From JAEUJM01 sp964635055 (GTDB taxonomy: Bacteria > Actinomycetota > Acidimicrobiia > Acidimicrobiales > DATDAH01), in NCBI GenBank assembly GCA_964635055.1, contig CAZWMT010000020.1, positions 1-64,000 on the forward strand: DNA of 64,000 nucleotides, in the 5' to 3' direction. A model generated the notes under the pieces. That model had not been told where the DNA came from. It saw only the letters and a program-made list of their open reading frames with translations, and did no database searches. Made by a program: the position numbers and the translations under genes. Position 1 is the first letter of the stretch. Each line of letters starts with the position of its first letter. Positions 1 to 7,681 of the stretch are shown piece by piece.

Positions 1-364
<364 letters not shown>

Positions 365-758
365 GATCGTTGATCCGCCCCCGCCGGCCTTGCGGCTGAT
401 GGTGGCGTCTCGTTGATCGGGAGAGCCAACGTCGGGGCTGACTGCCCGTCGGTTGACTGGCACCAGAACAGACTGACTTACTTTGTCCGTTATTAGGTGC
501 TTGTGTTTTGTATATGAACGGTCACGTCGACCGACCGAGCTCGGATGAGCCCAGTGTCGCGGCGTGATCGCCCGCACTAGCTTTTTCGTCCTCTATTCCG
601 TTTTCAAGGAGCGCCGGCCACGCGGGTCGGAGCGAACTCCGACGCACCTGACTGCTCTTTGGCACTCGGCCCTCCCGTTGGTGCTGGTGGGAGCCGTTGG
701 TGCCGCTGGTTGCTCCGGGGCCGCCCGCATCTGCGGGTGCTGCCCGAGGCGAAGGGCA
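365..758 (-). other. rRNA operon leader and tyrS-rrs spacer
   Basis: About 390 nt with no protein gene, between the rRNA promoter and mature 16S. It holds several perfect hairpins: GTCGGAG/CTCCGAC around a TTCG loop on the minus strand (626-643), CCCGC/GCGGG (724-737) and TGCCC/GGGCA (741-758). None is followed by a T-run on the minus strand, so I see no classical terminator between tyrS and the rRNA. The stretch 481-530 is unusually AT-rich for this window (minus strand reads CATATACAAAACACAAG) and may carry a second rRNA promoter or processing signals; a weak TTCATA-17-TAATAA pair is present there. Confidence 0.6.
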
Positions 759-787
759 ACATTACCCACGTCCTTGCGAGACGTCAA
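759..787 (-). promoter_or_regulatory. Probable rRNA operon promoter (-35/-10)
   Basis: On the minus strand TTGACG (782-787) is followed after exactly 17 bp by TAATGT (759-764), a good sigma70-type promoter. Transcription would start near 752 and run through the leader into 16S. The -35 hexamer overlaps the last codon and TGA stop of tyrS, so promoter and gene end share bases. It is the best promoter match in the spacer. Confidence 0.7.
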
Positions 788-2052
788 CCTGAGATCAGAG
801 AAATCAGGTGGTAGGAGCGTTTTCCCTTCCTCAGCAAGATAGCACGACCATCGAGCAGGTCCTCCTCGCCGAGGCGAGAACCCGGCGCCACCCTGCGGTT
901 GTTCACGCTCACCCCTCCCTGCTCGAGGGACCGGCGCGCGTCACCCCGAGAGGTCGCCAGGCCGGTGGCCACCAGCACGTCCACCAGGTCGGCGCCCAAC
1001 ACGTCACCGGCGACCAGCGCGGTGCAGGGCACCTCAACCGCCAGGGAGTCCAGCGCGGCGCCGGCCAGGTCATCGGTCGACCCACCGAAGAGGACCTCCG
1101 AGGCCGACTCCGCGCCCGCCGTGGCCTCGGAGCCGTGCAGCAGCCTGGTGATCTCGCGTGCGAGGGCCCGCTGGCCCTGCCGGCGCTCGGGCGCCTCGGC
1201 GTGAGCGGCGGCGATGGATCGGGCCTCGTCCACCGAGAGCAGCGTGAGCTGGAGCAAGAAGCGCTCGACGTCGGCGTCGTCGACCTGCATCCAGTACTGG
1301 TAGAAGCGGTAGGGCGAGGTGCGCTCGGCCGACAGCCACACCGCCCCATCGACGCTCTTGCCGAATTTCTGGCCGTCGGCCCGGGTGACCAGCGGCACCG
1401 TGAGTCCGTGCACGTGTTCGCCGGTACGGCGCCGGATCAGATCGATCCCCGCGGTGATGTTGCCCCACTGGTCCGAGCCGCCCACCTGTAGCTCGCAGCG
1501 CTGCTGCTGGTGGAGGTGCCAGTAGTCGAGCGCTTGGAGCAACATGTAGCTGAACTCGGTGAACGAGATGCCGTCGGCGCTCTCCATCCGCGAGCGGATC
1601 GACTCCTTGGCCACCATCTGGTTCACCGTGACGTGCTTGCCCACGTCACGGAGGAACTCGAGCAGCGTGAGATCCCGCGTCCAGGAGTAGTTGTCCACGA
1701 AAGTGGCGCCCTCGCCCAGGATCTGCACCAACTGCGGGGTGATGCCGGCCATGTTGGCCGCGAGCGTGGCCTCGTCGAGCAGGTTGCGCTCCTCCGACCG
1801 CCCGCCGGGGTCGCCCACCATGCCGGTGGCCCCGCCGGCGAGGGCGATGCACTCGTGACCGGCGTCGCGGAATCGCCGCAGGAGCAGGAGCGGCACCAGG
1901 TTGCCGACGTGCAGGCTGTCGGCGGTGGGATCGAAGCCGGCGTAGACCACCAGCGGGCCCTCGTTCATCCGCTCGGCCAGGCGGTCGCGATCGGTCGTGT
2001 CGTGAATCAGCCCGCGTGCATCCAGGTCATCGAGCAGGGGGTTGGTGGTCAC
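784..2052 (-). CDS. tyrS: Tyrosyl-tRNA synthetase
   Basis: Charges tRNA-Tyr with tyrosine in the cytoplasm. The 422-residue product has the usual class Ic layout: a Rossmann catalytic core with the HIGH-type signature HVGN at residues 48-51, the tyrosine-binding segment GGSDQWGN near 191-198, the KMSKS-type loop KFGKS at 229-233 and a C-terminal S4-like RNA-binding domain (VATGLATSRGDARRSLEQGG). The frame is open further upstream, but homology begins at a GTG at 2052 (VTTNPLLDDLDARGL) with GAGAG about 7 nt before it, so I start there; length then matches the family. It is divergent from the membrane protein at 2150, and its stop codon overlaps the rRNA promoter. Confidence 0.96.
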   Translation of the reverse strand: MTTNPLLDDLDARGLIHDTTDRDRLAERMNEGPLVVYAGFDPTADSLHVGNLVPLLLLRRFRDAGHECIALAGGATGMVGDPGGRSEERNLLDEATLAANMAGITPQLVQILGEGATFVDNYSWTRDLTLLEFLRDVGKHVTVNQMVAKESIRSRMESADGISFTEFSYMLLQALDYWHLHQQQRCELQVGGSDQWGNITAGIDLIRRRTGEHVHGLTVPLVTRADGQKFGKSVDGAVWLSAERTSPYRFYQYWMQVDDADVERFLLQLTLLSVDEARSIAAAHAEAPERRQGQRALAREITRLLHGSEATAGAESASEVLFGGSTDDLAGAALDSLAVEVPCTALVAGDVLGADLVDVLVATGLATSRGDARRSLEQGGVSVNNRRVAPGSRLGEEDLLDGRAILLRKGKRSYHLISLISG

Positions 2053-2149
2053 CGCCCAACTCTCGCCGTCGCCGTGCGGGGTCGTCCAGCCGATTCGGCG
2101 GTGATCGGGCCGACTGGACACCGTGGGCCGGGCCGGGAACCCTGTCGGG

Positions 2150-2683
2150 ATGGACGAGCCCGCATCGGTGGCCACCGACGACCGTCGGATCACTCCGGGT
2201 CGGGTCGCCGCCACCGTGGTCGTGGTGGCGCTCGTGGCGATGTGGGTCTACGCCTTCTCCGGCCTGGCCGCCAAGGACCCGCCCGACCTGCTCGACGAGC
2301 CCACCTTCTCCGTCGCCGCCGAGCCCATCTGCGCCGACGCGCTCGACCGACTCGACGCCCTTCCCCCCGCCCTCGAGGCACGTACGCCGGAGGAGCGGGC
2401 GGCCACCGTGGCGCGGGCGAACGCGATCCTGACCACCATGGTCGACGACCTGCGGGCCGCGGCGCCCGACGATCAGGACCGCGACAGTCGCATCACGGCC
2501 CTCTGGCTGGACGACTGGGAGACCCACCTGGCCGATCGGGCCGCCTACGTCGAGGACCTGCAGGCCGGCTCGGAGGCACCCCCGGTGTTCACCGCCCGGG
2601 GAGGACGCTCGATCACCGCGACCATCGACAATTTCGCGAAGGTGAACGACATGGCCAGCTGCGTCACCCCGCTCGACATCTGA
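2150..2683 (+). CDS. Uncharacterised membrane-anchored protein
   Basis: I do not recognise this 177-residue protein. After a short charged N-terminus it has one hydrophobic helix at about residues 18-38 (VAATVVVVALVAMWVYAFSG), then a hydrophilic, Asp/Ala-rich domain probably outside the membrane. Two cysteines (one in AEPICADAL, one in the C-terminal DMASCVTPL) could form a disulphide. The helix is not followed by a signal peptidase site, so an anchored rather than secreted form is likely. The start is the ATG before DEPASVATDDR; an in-frame ATG nine codons upstream is less likely. It is divergent from tyrS and convergent with the gene at 2710. Function unknown. Confidence 0.75.
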   Translation: MDEPASVATDDRRITPGRVAATVVVVALVAMWVYAFSGLAAKDPPDLLDEPTFSVAAEPICADALDRLDALPPALEARTPEERAATVARANAILTTMVDDLRAAAPDDQDRDSRITALWLDDWETHLADRAAYVEDLQAGSEAPPVFTARGGRSITATIDNFAKVNDMASCVTPLDI

Positions 2684-2709
2684 GCGCCGCCGTCAGCTGA
2701 GCGCCGCCG

Positions 2710-3723
2710 TCACCAGTCGCCCTGGTCGACCCGATCATCGGGAGGCGGTGGGCCCAGGTGCACGATCTGGCCCTCGGGGATCTCGATGGGCTCGTCCTCG
2801 CCCGGTGGCGGGGCGAACCCATGCTTCTTGTCGATGGCGAAGATGGAGCGCACCTTCTGCAGGACGGTGGGCGCGGCGACATCGCCCTTGGCCTCGTCGT
2901 AGAGGTCGAACCAGGGCAGCCCATGCCGGCGGTACGTCTCGGTGGTGACCGGCGTGGGTGGTGGCTCCTCACCGGTGATCTCCCGCCAACGCATGCTGTC
3001 GACGAGGTGCACGAACACCCGACCCTGGTTGTCGGGGTCCCACGTGTCGATGCCCTCCCGGTCGGGGTAGATCGACTGACGCATGCGGCCGCCGGCACCC
3101 ATGCCCATGGCCCCACCTGGCGGCGCCGCGGCCGCCATCGGTGCCGCCATCGGTGGGCCTCCGATCATCGCCTCCGTTGGCGGAGGCGGTGGCGGCGCCT
3201 TGTCCGGGAAGCGGCCCGGCTTCGGGGCGGTGCACAGCAGCTGGATCCCGCCGAACTCCTCGCGACCGGTCACCTCGGCCTCGACGGTGTACCCCATGCC
3301 CAGCGGCATGGCCACGAACTGGCGGATGAAGCCGTCACCGGCGTTGATGCCGTCCAGCCAGGGCTGGCTCGGCACCACCACGTAGCTCTGCGGGTCGCCA
3401 TGGAGCTCCTGGGACCAGGGCTCACCCGAGACCGCGTTCACCTTCCCCACCGCGACCTGCAGCGCGTGCGGCCGCCAGTGCGGGGCCTGGAACGAGAGCC
3501 ACATCGCCTCGCGCTGGTAGATCGGGAGGAGGACGCCGCCACGGCGGCGCCAGTCCTCGGGCACCCGGTCGGCGAAGTCGCTGACCCGGCGGAGCGGGAA
3601 CGGCCCCAGGCCCGGCGGCAGTGGGTACTCCCCCTCGGCGGGGATGCGCAGCGTCCGTTGGAAGGTGACGGCCACGTGCGGCCCGAGCCACAGGCGGTCG
3701 CCGTCGATGCGGATGTCGAGCAT
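2710..3723 (-). CDS. Uncharacterised protein with Pro/Ala/Met-rich centre
   Basis: A 337-residue protein with no signal peptide, membrane segment or family I can name. Residues ~1-175 look folded and beta-rich, with many aromatic residues (WRPHALQVAVGKVNAVSG, QSYVVVPSQPWLDG). Residues ~178-215 are a low-complexity linker of Pro, Ala, Met and Gly. The C-terminal ~120 residues contain SIYPDREGIDTWD and end acidic. The ATG at 3723 is favoured over a frame open nine codons further because a TAGCGT -10 lies exactly 7 nt before it, typical of a leaderless gene. The shape suggests a two-domain, perhaps virion- or filament-like, actinobacterial conserved protein, but that is a guess. Confidence 0.75.
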   Translation of the reverse strand: MLDIRIDGDRLWLGPHVAVTFQRTLRIPAEGEYPLPPGLGPFPLRRVSDFADRVPEDWRRRGGVLLPIYQREAMWLSFQAPHWRPHALQVAVGKVNAVSGEPWSQELHGDPQSYVVVPSQPWLDGINAGDGFIRQFVAMPLGMGYTVEAEVTGREEFGGIQLLCTAPKPGRFPDKAPPPPPPTEAMIGGPPMAAPMAAAAPPGGAMGMGAGGRMRQSIYPDREGIDTWDPDNQGRVFVHLVDSMRWREITGEEPPPTPVTTETYRRHGLPWFDLYDEAKGDVAAPTVLQKVRSIFAIDKKHGFAPPPGEDEPIEIPEGQIVHLGPPPPDDRVDQGDW

Positions 3724-3730
3724 CGCGGCG

Positions 3731-3736
3731 ACGCTA
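3731..3736 (-). promoter_or_regulatory. Leaderless -10 element for the 2710-3723 gene
   Basis: TAGCGT on the minus strand, 7 nt before the ATG at 3723, with no Shine-Dalgarno sequence between. It fits a transcript starting at or next to the A of the start codon. Confidence 0.5.
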
Positions 3737-3804
3737 CCAGCGGTCACCACGGCGACGGCGGCGACTCCCGGTGCCCCGTGGCGGCACGAGCACGACCCCG
3801 CCTG

Positions 3805-3810
3805 TACCGT
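3805..3810 (+). promoter_or_regulatory. Leaderless -10 element for the LLM oxidoreductase
   Basis: TACCGT, preceded by TG (TGTACCGT, an extended -10), ends 8 nt before the ATG at 3819 with no ribosome-binding site between. It faces away from the minus-strand -10 at 3731-3736, so this 95-bp gap serves two divergent, probably leaderless, genes. Confidence 0.5.
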
Positions 3811-3818
3811 TCGCGGCC

Positions 3819-4760
3819 ATGACGACGTTCGGCCTGCAGATCCCCAATTTCGCCTTCGGGGTGCCCGACGACCAGCTGTTCGACCAGGTGGTGGCCCGGG
3901 CCGTCGCCGGCGAGGAGAGCGGGTTCCGCTCGCTGTGGGTGATGGACCACTTCTACCAACTGCCGGCGCTGGGGGGCGAGGACCAGCCCATGCTCGAGGC
4001 GTACACGCTGCTGGGCGCGTTGGCGGCGCGGACGTCGGCCGCGCAGCTGGGGACGATGGTCACCGGGGTCACCTACCGCAACCCCGCGATGCTGGCCAAG
4101 ATGGTGACGACGCTGGACGTGATCAGCAAGGGCCGGGCCATCCTCGGCATCGGCGGCGCCTGGCACGACACCGAGCACGAGGGCCTCGGGTTCGAATTCC
4201 CGCCGGTCAAGGAGCGCATGGACCGCCTCGAGGAGGCCCTGCAGATCTGCCGGGCCATGTTCCGAGACGACCACACGTCGTTCTCGGGCACCCACTACCG
4301 GACCAGCGACGCCCGGAACCTGCCGCGGCCGATCCAGCCCGGCGGCCCCAGGATCCTCGTCGGTGGCGGCGGCGAGCAGCGAACGCTGAAGCTGGTGGCG
4401 CAGTACGCCGATGCCTGCAACCTGCACGGCGATCCCGCCACCATCCGCCACAAGCTCGACGTGCTGCACCGGCACTGCGCCGACGTCGGCCGCGACCCGC
4501 GAGAGATCTCGGTGACCCGCCTGGCCACGATGGTGATCACCCACTCGTCCCAGCAGACCGGTGAGCTGCAGAACTACCTGGCCCGGGCGGCCGGGCCCGA
4601 CGCGCTGGCGGGGGCCAACATCGGCCAGCCCGACGAGATCGTCGAGCAACTGCACGCCCTGGTCGATGCCGGCGTGGACGAGCTCATCTTCAACATGCCC
4701 CTCGCCGGCCCCGACGACATCCGCGCCGCCGGCGAGCTGTTCACCAGCACCTTCCCCTGA
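3819..4760 (+). CDS. LLM-class F420-dependent oxidoreductase
   Basis: A 313-residue luciferase-like (bacterial luciferase/F420 reductase) TIM-barrel enzyme. Typical features are the N-terminal FGLQIPNFAFGVPDDQLFDQ, SLWVMDHFYQLP, the RNPAMLAKMVTTLD segment and the conserved GIGGAWHDTEHEGLG stretch near the middle, followed by GGPRILVGGGGEQRTLKLVAQYAD. Members of this actinobacterial subgroup use reduced coenzyme F420 rather than FMN; the substrate cannot be read from sequence. Length is normal. The ATG at 3819 sits 8 nt after a TGTACCGT -10 with no Shine-Dalgarno, so translation is probably leaderless. It stands alone on the plus strand between minus-strand genes. Confidence 0.9.
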   Translation: MTTFGLQIPNFAFGVPDDQLFDQVVARAVAGEESGFRSLWVMDHFYQLPALGGEDQPMLEAYTLLGALAARTSAAQLGTMVTGVTYRNPAMLAKMVTTLDVISKGRAILGIGGAWHDTEHEGLGFEFPPVKERMDRLEEALQICRAMFRDDHTSFSGTHYRTSDARNLPRPIQPGGPRILVGGGGEQRTLKLVAQYADACNLHGDPATIRHKLDVLHRHCADVGRDPREISVTRLATMVITHSSQQTGELQNYLARAAGPDALAGANIGQPDEIVEQLHALVDAGVDELIFNMPLAGPDDIRAAGELFTSTFP

Positions 4761-4770
4761 GCCGGATCGG

Positions 4771-4788
4771 CCGTTGTCCCAACAACGG
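4771..4788 (+). terminator. Hairpin after the LLM oxidoreductase
   Basis: A perfect 7-bp stem, CCGTTGT/ACAACGG with loop CCCA, begins 10 nt after the stop codon. There is no T-run after it, so it is at best a GC-type or Rho-assisted terminator. Confidence 0.45.
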
Positions 4789-5149
4789 GCACCGCGGGCG
4801 ACGGTCGTTTGGCCGACCAGGGAAACGAGGCAAAGGCGCGAAGAACGAGGGCGAGCGCATCCGCCGGTCACGTCGGTGGCACCGCTCACGCCGGCGATCT
4901 CGAGCGCGAACGTCCGGTTGCCACGCTGCGTGGTCACCCGACGCTCTGTTCGGTGCCGCTAGCGATTCCAGGCAGGGTTATCCACCCGGTAGGTGAATAA
5001 CTGTGCCCAGAATCGAGGACCGACGCCCCAAGCTCGGGAAACCCCGCCATCTGACCACGGAGCGTGAGCCGCACCGATCAACACGTGTAGTTGCAGAGCT
5101 GCGCCGCTTTCAAAGCCGCCTTTGAGGTTGATCTTCGACCCTGACGGGC
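4789..5149. other. Gene-free spacer with palindromes and a compositionally different segment
   Basis: About 360 bp between two convergent genes with no credible gene. From about 4970 to 5140 the base composition looks less GC-rich than the surroundings. It contains the near-palindrome at 4978-5000 (listed separately) and a perfect TCAAAG/CTTTGA hairpin at 5110-5125. The minus-strand frame across 5000-5140 is open and reads SKINLKGGFESGAA before AWGVGPRFWAQLFTYRVDNP, but has no start codon context and I do not call it a gene. It may be a remnant of a repeat or mobile sequence. Confidence 0.5.
4978..5000. repeat. Near-palindrome of two DnaA-box-like 9-mers
   Basis: TTATCCACC (4978-4986) faces GGTGAATAA (4992-5000, complement TTATTCACC) across CGGTA. 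Each 9-mer differs from the DnaA box TTATCCACA in one or two positions. As RNA it forms a hairpin with one C-A mismatch, so it could equally be a terminator for the DUF2071 gene ending at 5150 on the minus strand or an operator. Confidence 0.45.
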
Positions 5150-5914
5150 TCAGCCCTGTGGGCGCACCTTGGTGGGCGGGGTGTGGACGTCGAAGTGGAC
5201 GGTGCGGGCGACCACCGCGCTGTGGGGCTCGGCGCCCGGCTCGACGAGGCCGAGCCGCTCGAACACCGCGAAGCGGGCCTCCTCGACCGCGCAGGGCCGC
5301 ACGCCGAGCACCTCGTGCCACACGCTGTAGCGCCCCAGGCCGTCGCGGCTGCGCTGGTACCAACCCGTCATGGGGTGGGTGAGCAGCTCGACCGTCTCGT
5401 CCAGGTCGGCGAACCCGTCCAGGCGTGCGAGGGGCTCCCCGGTGGCGGCCATGCGGCAGGCCCCCTCCCCCCAGCCGGTGGCGGTGAAGGCCCACGACGC
5501 GCACCGACCGTTGTCGTCCCATGCGCCCTCGATCGAGATGCGGTCACGGTGCCACGGCATCTGCCAGACGTAGCGGGGCAGGGCCACGAACACGCTGTCG
5601 AGCGACGTACCGAAGAACCACACTCCTCGTTCACCCCGGAAGGTGACGTAGGCGCGGTAGTTCACCTGGCCGCAGGCCACCTTCACGAGCGGGAAGAACC
5701 GGAAGTGGAAGTCCCGGTCGAGGAAGGGCACCGCCGACACCAGTGACGCCGACGTGCCGTCGTCGAACGCGAACACGTCCGGCTCGACCCCGTCCGGCAG
5801 CACCGCCGCCAACGCCTCCGTGGGCACCCGGTACGACACCATCGCGAACTCGTCGAGCTCCGTGGCGGCATGACACCACCGCGATGTCGGCCGCTGCGTC
5901 CCACCGAACGTCAT
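5150..5914 (-). CDS. DUF2071 family protein (acetoacetate decarboxylase-like fold)
   Basis: A 254-residue cytoplasmic protein of the YqjF/DUF2071 family, whose fold resembles acetoacetate decarboxylase. The recognisable core is VKVACGQVNYRAYVTFRGERGVWFFGTSLDS (quoted in part: NYRAYVTFRGERGVWFF, about residues 84-100), followed by PMTGWYQRSRDGLGRYSVW near residue 180. The decarboxylase Schiff-base lysine is not evident, so catalysis is doubtful; members are usually annotated without function. The ATG at 5914 lies 6 nt after TAGGTT on the minus strand, suggesting a leaderless message. It is downstream of a strong hairpin that probably isolates it from the secreted-protein gene at 6004. Confidence 0.8.
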   Translation of the reverse strand: MTFGGTQRPTSRWCHAATELDEFAMVSYRVPTEALAAVLPDGVEPDVFAFDDGTSASLVSAVPFLDRDFHFRFFPLVKVACGQVNYRAYVTFRGERGVWFFGTSLDSVFVALPRYVWQMPWHRDRISIEGAWDDNGRCASWAFTATGWGEGACRMAATGEPLARLDGFADLDETVELLTHPMTGWYQRSRDGLGRYSVWHEVLGVRPCAVEEARFAVFERLGLVEPGAEPHSAVVARTVHFDVHTPPTKVRPQG

Positions 5915-5920
5915 GCCCCA

Positions 5921-5926
5921 AACCTA
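5921..5926 (-). promoter_or_regulatory. Leaderless -10 element for the DUF2071 gene
   Basis: TAGGTT on the minus strand, followed by six bases and the ATG at 5914, with no Shine-Dalgarno sequence. Confidence 0.5.
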
Positions 5927-5944
5927 GGTGCATGCACACGCGAC

Positions 5945-5981
5945 CGAGCCCCGGGCCGCCTCGTTGCGGGCCCGGGGCTCG
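5945..5981 (-). terminator. Strong GC hairpin between secreted-protein and DUF2071 genes
   Basis: A perfect 13-bp inverted repeat (CGAGCCCCGGGCC at 5945-5957 and its complement at 5969-5981) with an 11-nt loop, 23 bp past the stop of the gene at 6004. No T-run follows on either strand. The DUF2071 promoter lies just downstream, which supports a role in ending the upstream transcript. Confidence 0.6.
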
Positions 5982-6003
5982 TCGCTTGCGGAGTGGTCGC
6001 CGC

Positions 6004-6468
6004 TCAGACGCCCGGTGCGTAGAACCGGGTCCAGGGCGAGCAGTGGTAGCCCGTGTTCGGGTTGCCGTCGTCCTCGCACATCTTCACGAAGACCGAGTTG
6101 ATCCTGCCCACCCGGCTGGTGCGATCGACGACGCGGTAGCGCTCCCAGTTGGGGTTCGTGGTGCGGGCCGTGTCGATCCACCCGGTGGACTCCCACTGGC
6201 CGTTGGTCCCGAGGATGCGGCTGTACATGGTCGCCGGCGCGGCGTCACGGTCGGAATCGTGCAGCCAGAGGTTCTGGAAGTACACGTGCGTCGGGTTGTT
6301 GGTGTCCCAGGAGACCGACCCGTAGTCAGCGGAACCGAGTGGTGCCGTCTGGCCGAGGGGAGAGGAGTAGGTCGCCGCGCTCGCCGCACTGGCCGACAGG
6401 CCGAGGATGGCGAGGAGACCGACAGCGACCGTGGCCGCCTTGATGATGAGGGGGGCGTTCTTCGTCAT
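6004..6468 (-). CDS. Small secreted protein, function unknown
   Basis: A 154-residue precursor with a textbook Sec signal peptide: MTKNAPLIIK, a hydrophobic core (ATVAVGLLAILGLSASAA) and a likely signal peptidase I cut at SAASA-ATYSS near residue 32. The mature ~122 residues are rich in Ser, Thr, Asn, Trp and Tyr and contain a cysteine pair in MCEDDGNPNTGYHCSP that could form a small disulphide loop. No catalytic motif is visible. An AAGGAG Shine-Dalgarno sits 7 nt before the ATG, unlike many neighbours. The gene is alone: ~147 bp upstream to mpg and a strong hairpin downstream. It resembles the many small extracellular proteins of unknown role in actinobacteria. Confidence 0.85.
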   Translation of the reverse strand: MTKNAPLIIKAATVAVGLLAILGLSASAASAATYSSPLGQTAPLGSADYGSVSWDTNNPTHVYFQNLWLHDSDRDAAPATMYSRILGTNGQWESTGWIDTARTTNPNWERYRVVDRTSRVGRINSVFVKMCEDDGNPNTGYHCSPWTRFYAPGV

Positions 6469-6615
6469 GGGGATGCTCCTTGTCGTGGTGAGCTCGGCGG
6501 GTTGCGTCGCTCGTCGAGGTCACTCTCCGCCGATTCCGACGATCGATCTGTCAGCTCGCTGACGTTTCCAAGGAGACAACCGTCACACCCGCCCGCCGAG
6601 CAGGCGCGCTCGACC
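6469..6615 (-). other. Upstream region of the secreted-protein gene
   Basis: 147 bp with no gene. It contains an AAGGAG ribosome-binding site at its left end and a perfect 14-bp palindrome GTCAGCTCGCTGAC (6550-6563), 82 bp before the start codon. The palindrome may be an operator or the end signal for mpg (stop at 6616). I found no convincing -35/-10 pair. Confidence 0.4.
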
Positions 6616-7200
6616 TCAGCGGGACACGTTGGGGTCGCCCGGCACCAACCAGCGCCACTCGTGCTCGACGCCGGCGCTGAGGCCGATGCGGCGGCTGACA
6701 CCGGGCTCGGCGGGGGGCGGGGTGCCATCGTCGAGGATCGTCACGCCCTCCATGCCGACCACCAGGTCGGCGCCGTCATGGGCCTTGGCGATGCCGAATG
6801 CCTGGCAGAGCTTGGCGGGGCCGCTGCACAGATCCCGGTCCCGCCGGGCGGCCGGGCCGCGACGGCCACGCATGAGATCGAGGCCGGTCAGGGGCGCCGC
6901 CGCCCGCAGCAACACCGCGGAGGACTCACCGACGTCGCCGCACACCGCGTTGGCGCACCAGTGCATGCCGTAGGTGAAGTAGACGTACAGGTGGCCGGCG
7001 GGGCCGAACATGACCCGGGTGCGGGGCGTCTCACCCCGGAAGCCGTGGCTCCCGGGGTCGTCCTCGCCGCAGTACGCCTCCACCTCGACGATGCGCGCCG
7101 AGCACTCCCCCGCCACCAGCACCTTGTTGAGCAGCGCCGGGGCGACGATCCGGCTGTCGCGGGCGTAGAACGCCCGAGCGAGTGGCCCGCCGGTCGTCAT
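6616..7200 (-). CDS. mpg: DNA-3-methyladenine glycosylase (AAG/MPG family)
   Basis: Removes alkylated purines such as 3-methyladenine from DNA, opening base excision repair. The 194-residue protein has the family signature in order: ARDSRIVAPALLNKVLV, the catalytic-site stretch RIVEVEAYCGEDDPGSH (the Glu after V-E-A-Y region acts as general acid/base in the family), HLYVYFTYGMHWCANAV, and the C-terminal SGPAKLCQAFGI and SRRIGL motifs. Length is typical. It starts 4 nt after the stop of the acetyltransferase gene, so the two are co-transcribed, and the tyrS-mpg neighbourhood is conserved in actinobacteria. Start codon ATG at 7200; no strong Shine-Dalgarno is visible. Confidence 0.95.
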   Translation of the reverse strand: MTTGGPLARAFYARDSRIVAPALLNKVLVAGECSARIVEVEAYCGEDDPGSHGFRGETPRTRVMFGPAGHLYVYFTYGMHWCANAVCGDVGESSAVLLRAAAPLTGLDLMRGRRGPAARRDRDLCSGPAKLCQAFGIAKAHDGADLVVGMEGVTILDDGTPPPAEPGVSRRIGLSAGVEHEWRWLVPGDPNVSR

Positions 7201-7204
7201 CGCC

Positions 7205-7675
7205 TCATGGGCGCAACTGGAGCCGGAACTCCCGCTGCGCCCGCTGGACGAAGCCCATCTCCACGTACAGGCCCTCGCCGACGTCGGTCGCGTGCAGGTC
7301 GACGGTGGTGACGTCGGTCGCGCGCACCAGATCGAGGAGGTGCACCATCACGAGGCGCGCCGCGCCGCGGCGGCGCCACGCCCCGTCCGTGCAGACGGAG
7401 CTGATGTAGGCGACCCGACCGTTGTGGCTGATCGGGTTCGGTATGCGCCGGTTCAGCTCGACCAAGCCGCTGGCCACCAGCCCCTCTCCCGAGGGCGCGT
7501 CGACCACGGCACCGAGGAGGGTGTCGGTGCCAAGCAGTTGGAGATGAGCCGTGCAGGCCGACCGCCACGCCGGGTCGCTGGCGTCGATCCCCATCGACTC
7601 GAACATCAGCGCGCGGAGGCGCACGAGCTCGGCGACGTCGTCGACGGTGGCGTCTCGGGCCACGAGGTCGGTCAC
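7205..7675 (-). CDS. GNAT-family N-acetyltransferase
   Basis: A 156-residue single-domain GNAT protein. The acetyl-CoA-binding region is seen as VAYISSVCTDGAWRRRGAARLVM (motif A, with R-R-x-G-A near residues 100-106), followed by VTTVDLHATDVGEGLYVEMGFVQR, the usual last strands where the aromatic residue and G-F close the site. The N-terminus VARDATVDDVAELVRLRALM matches the first strand and helix. The acceptor substrate is unknown. It lies 6 nt downstream of argH and 4 nt upstream of mpg, so it is probably co-transcribed with both; nothing ties it functionally to arginine synthesis beyond position. Confidence 0.88.
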   Translation of the reverse strand: MTDLVARDATVDDVAELVRLRALMFESMGIDASDPAWRSACTAHLQLLGTDTLLGAVVDAPSGEGLVASGLVELNRRIPNPISHNGRVAYISSVCTDGAWRRRGAARLVMVHLLDLVRATDVTTVDLHATDVGEGLYVEMGFVQRAQREFRLQLRP

Positions 7676-7681
7676 GCCGGC

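Noticed and set aside
641..663. boxA-like TGCTCTTTGGCA as an rRNA antitermination signal
   Set aside because: It reads on the plus strand, but the rRNA is transcribed from the minus strand.
4978..5000. Replication origin
   Set aside because: Only one pair of imperfect DnaA-like boxes, no cluster, no AT-rich unwinding region and no dnaA/dnaN nearby.
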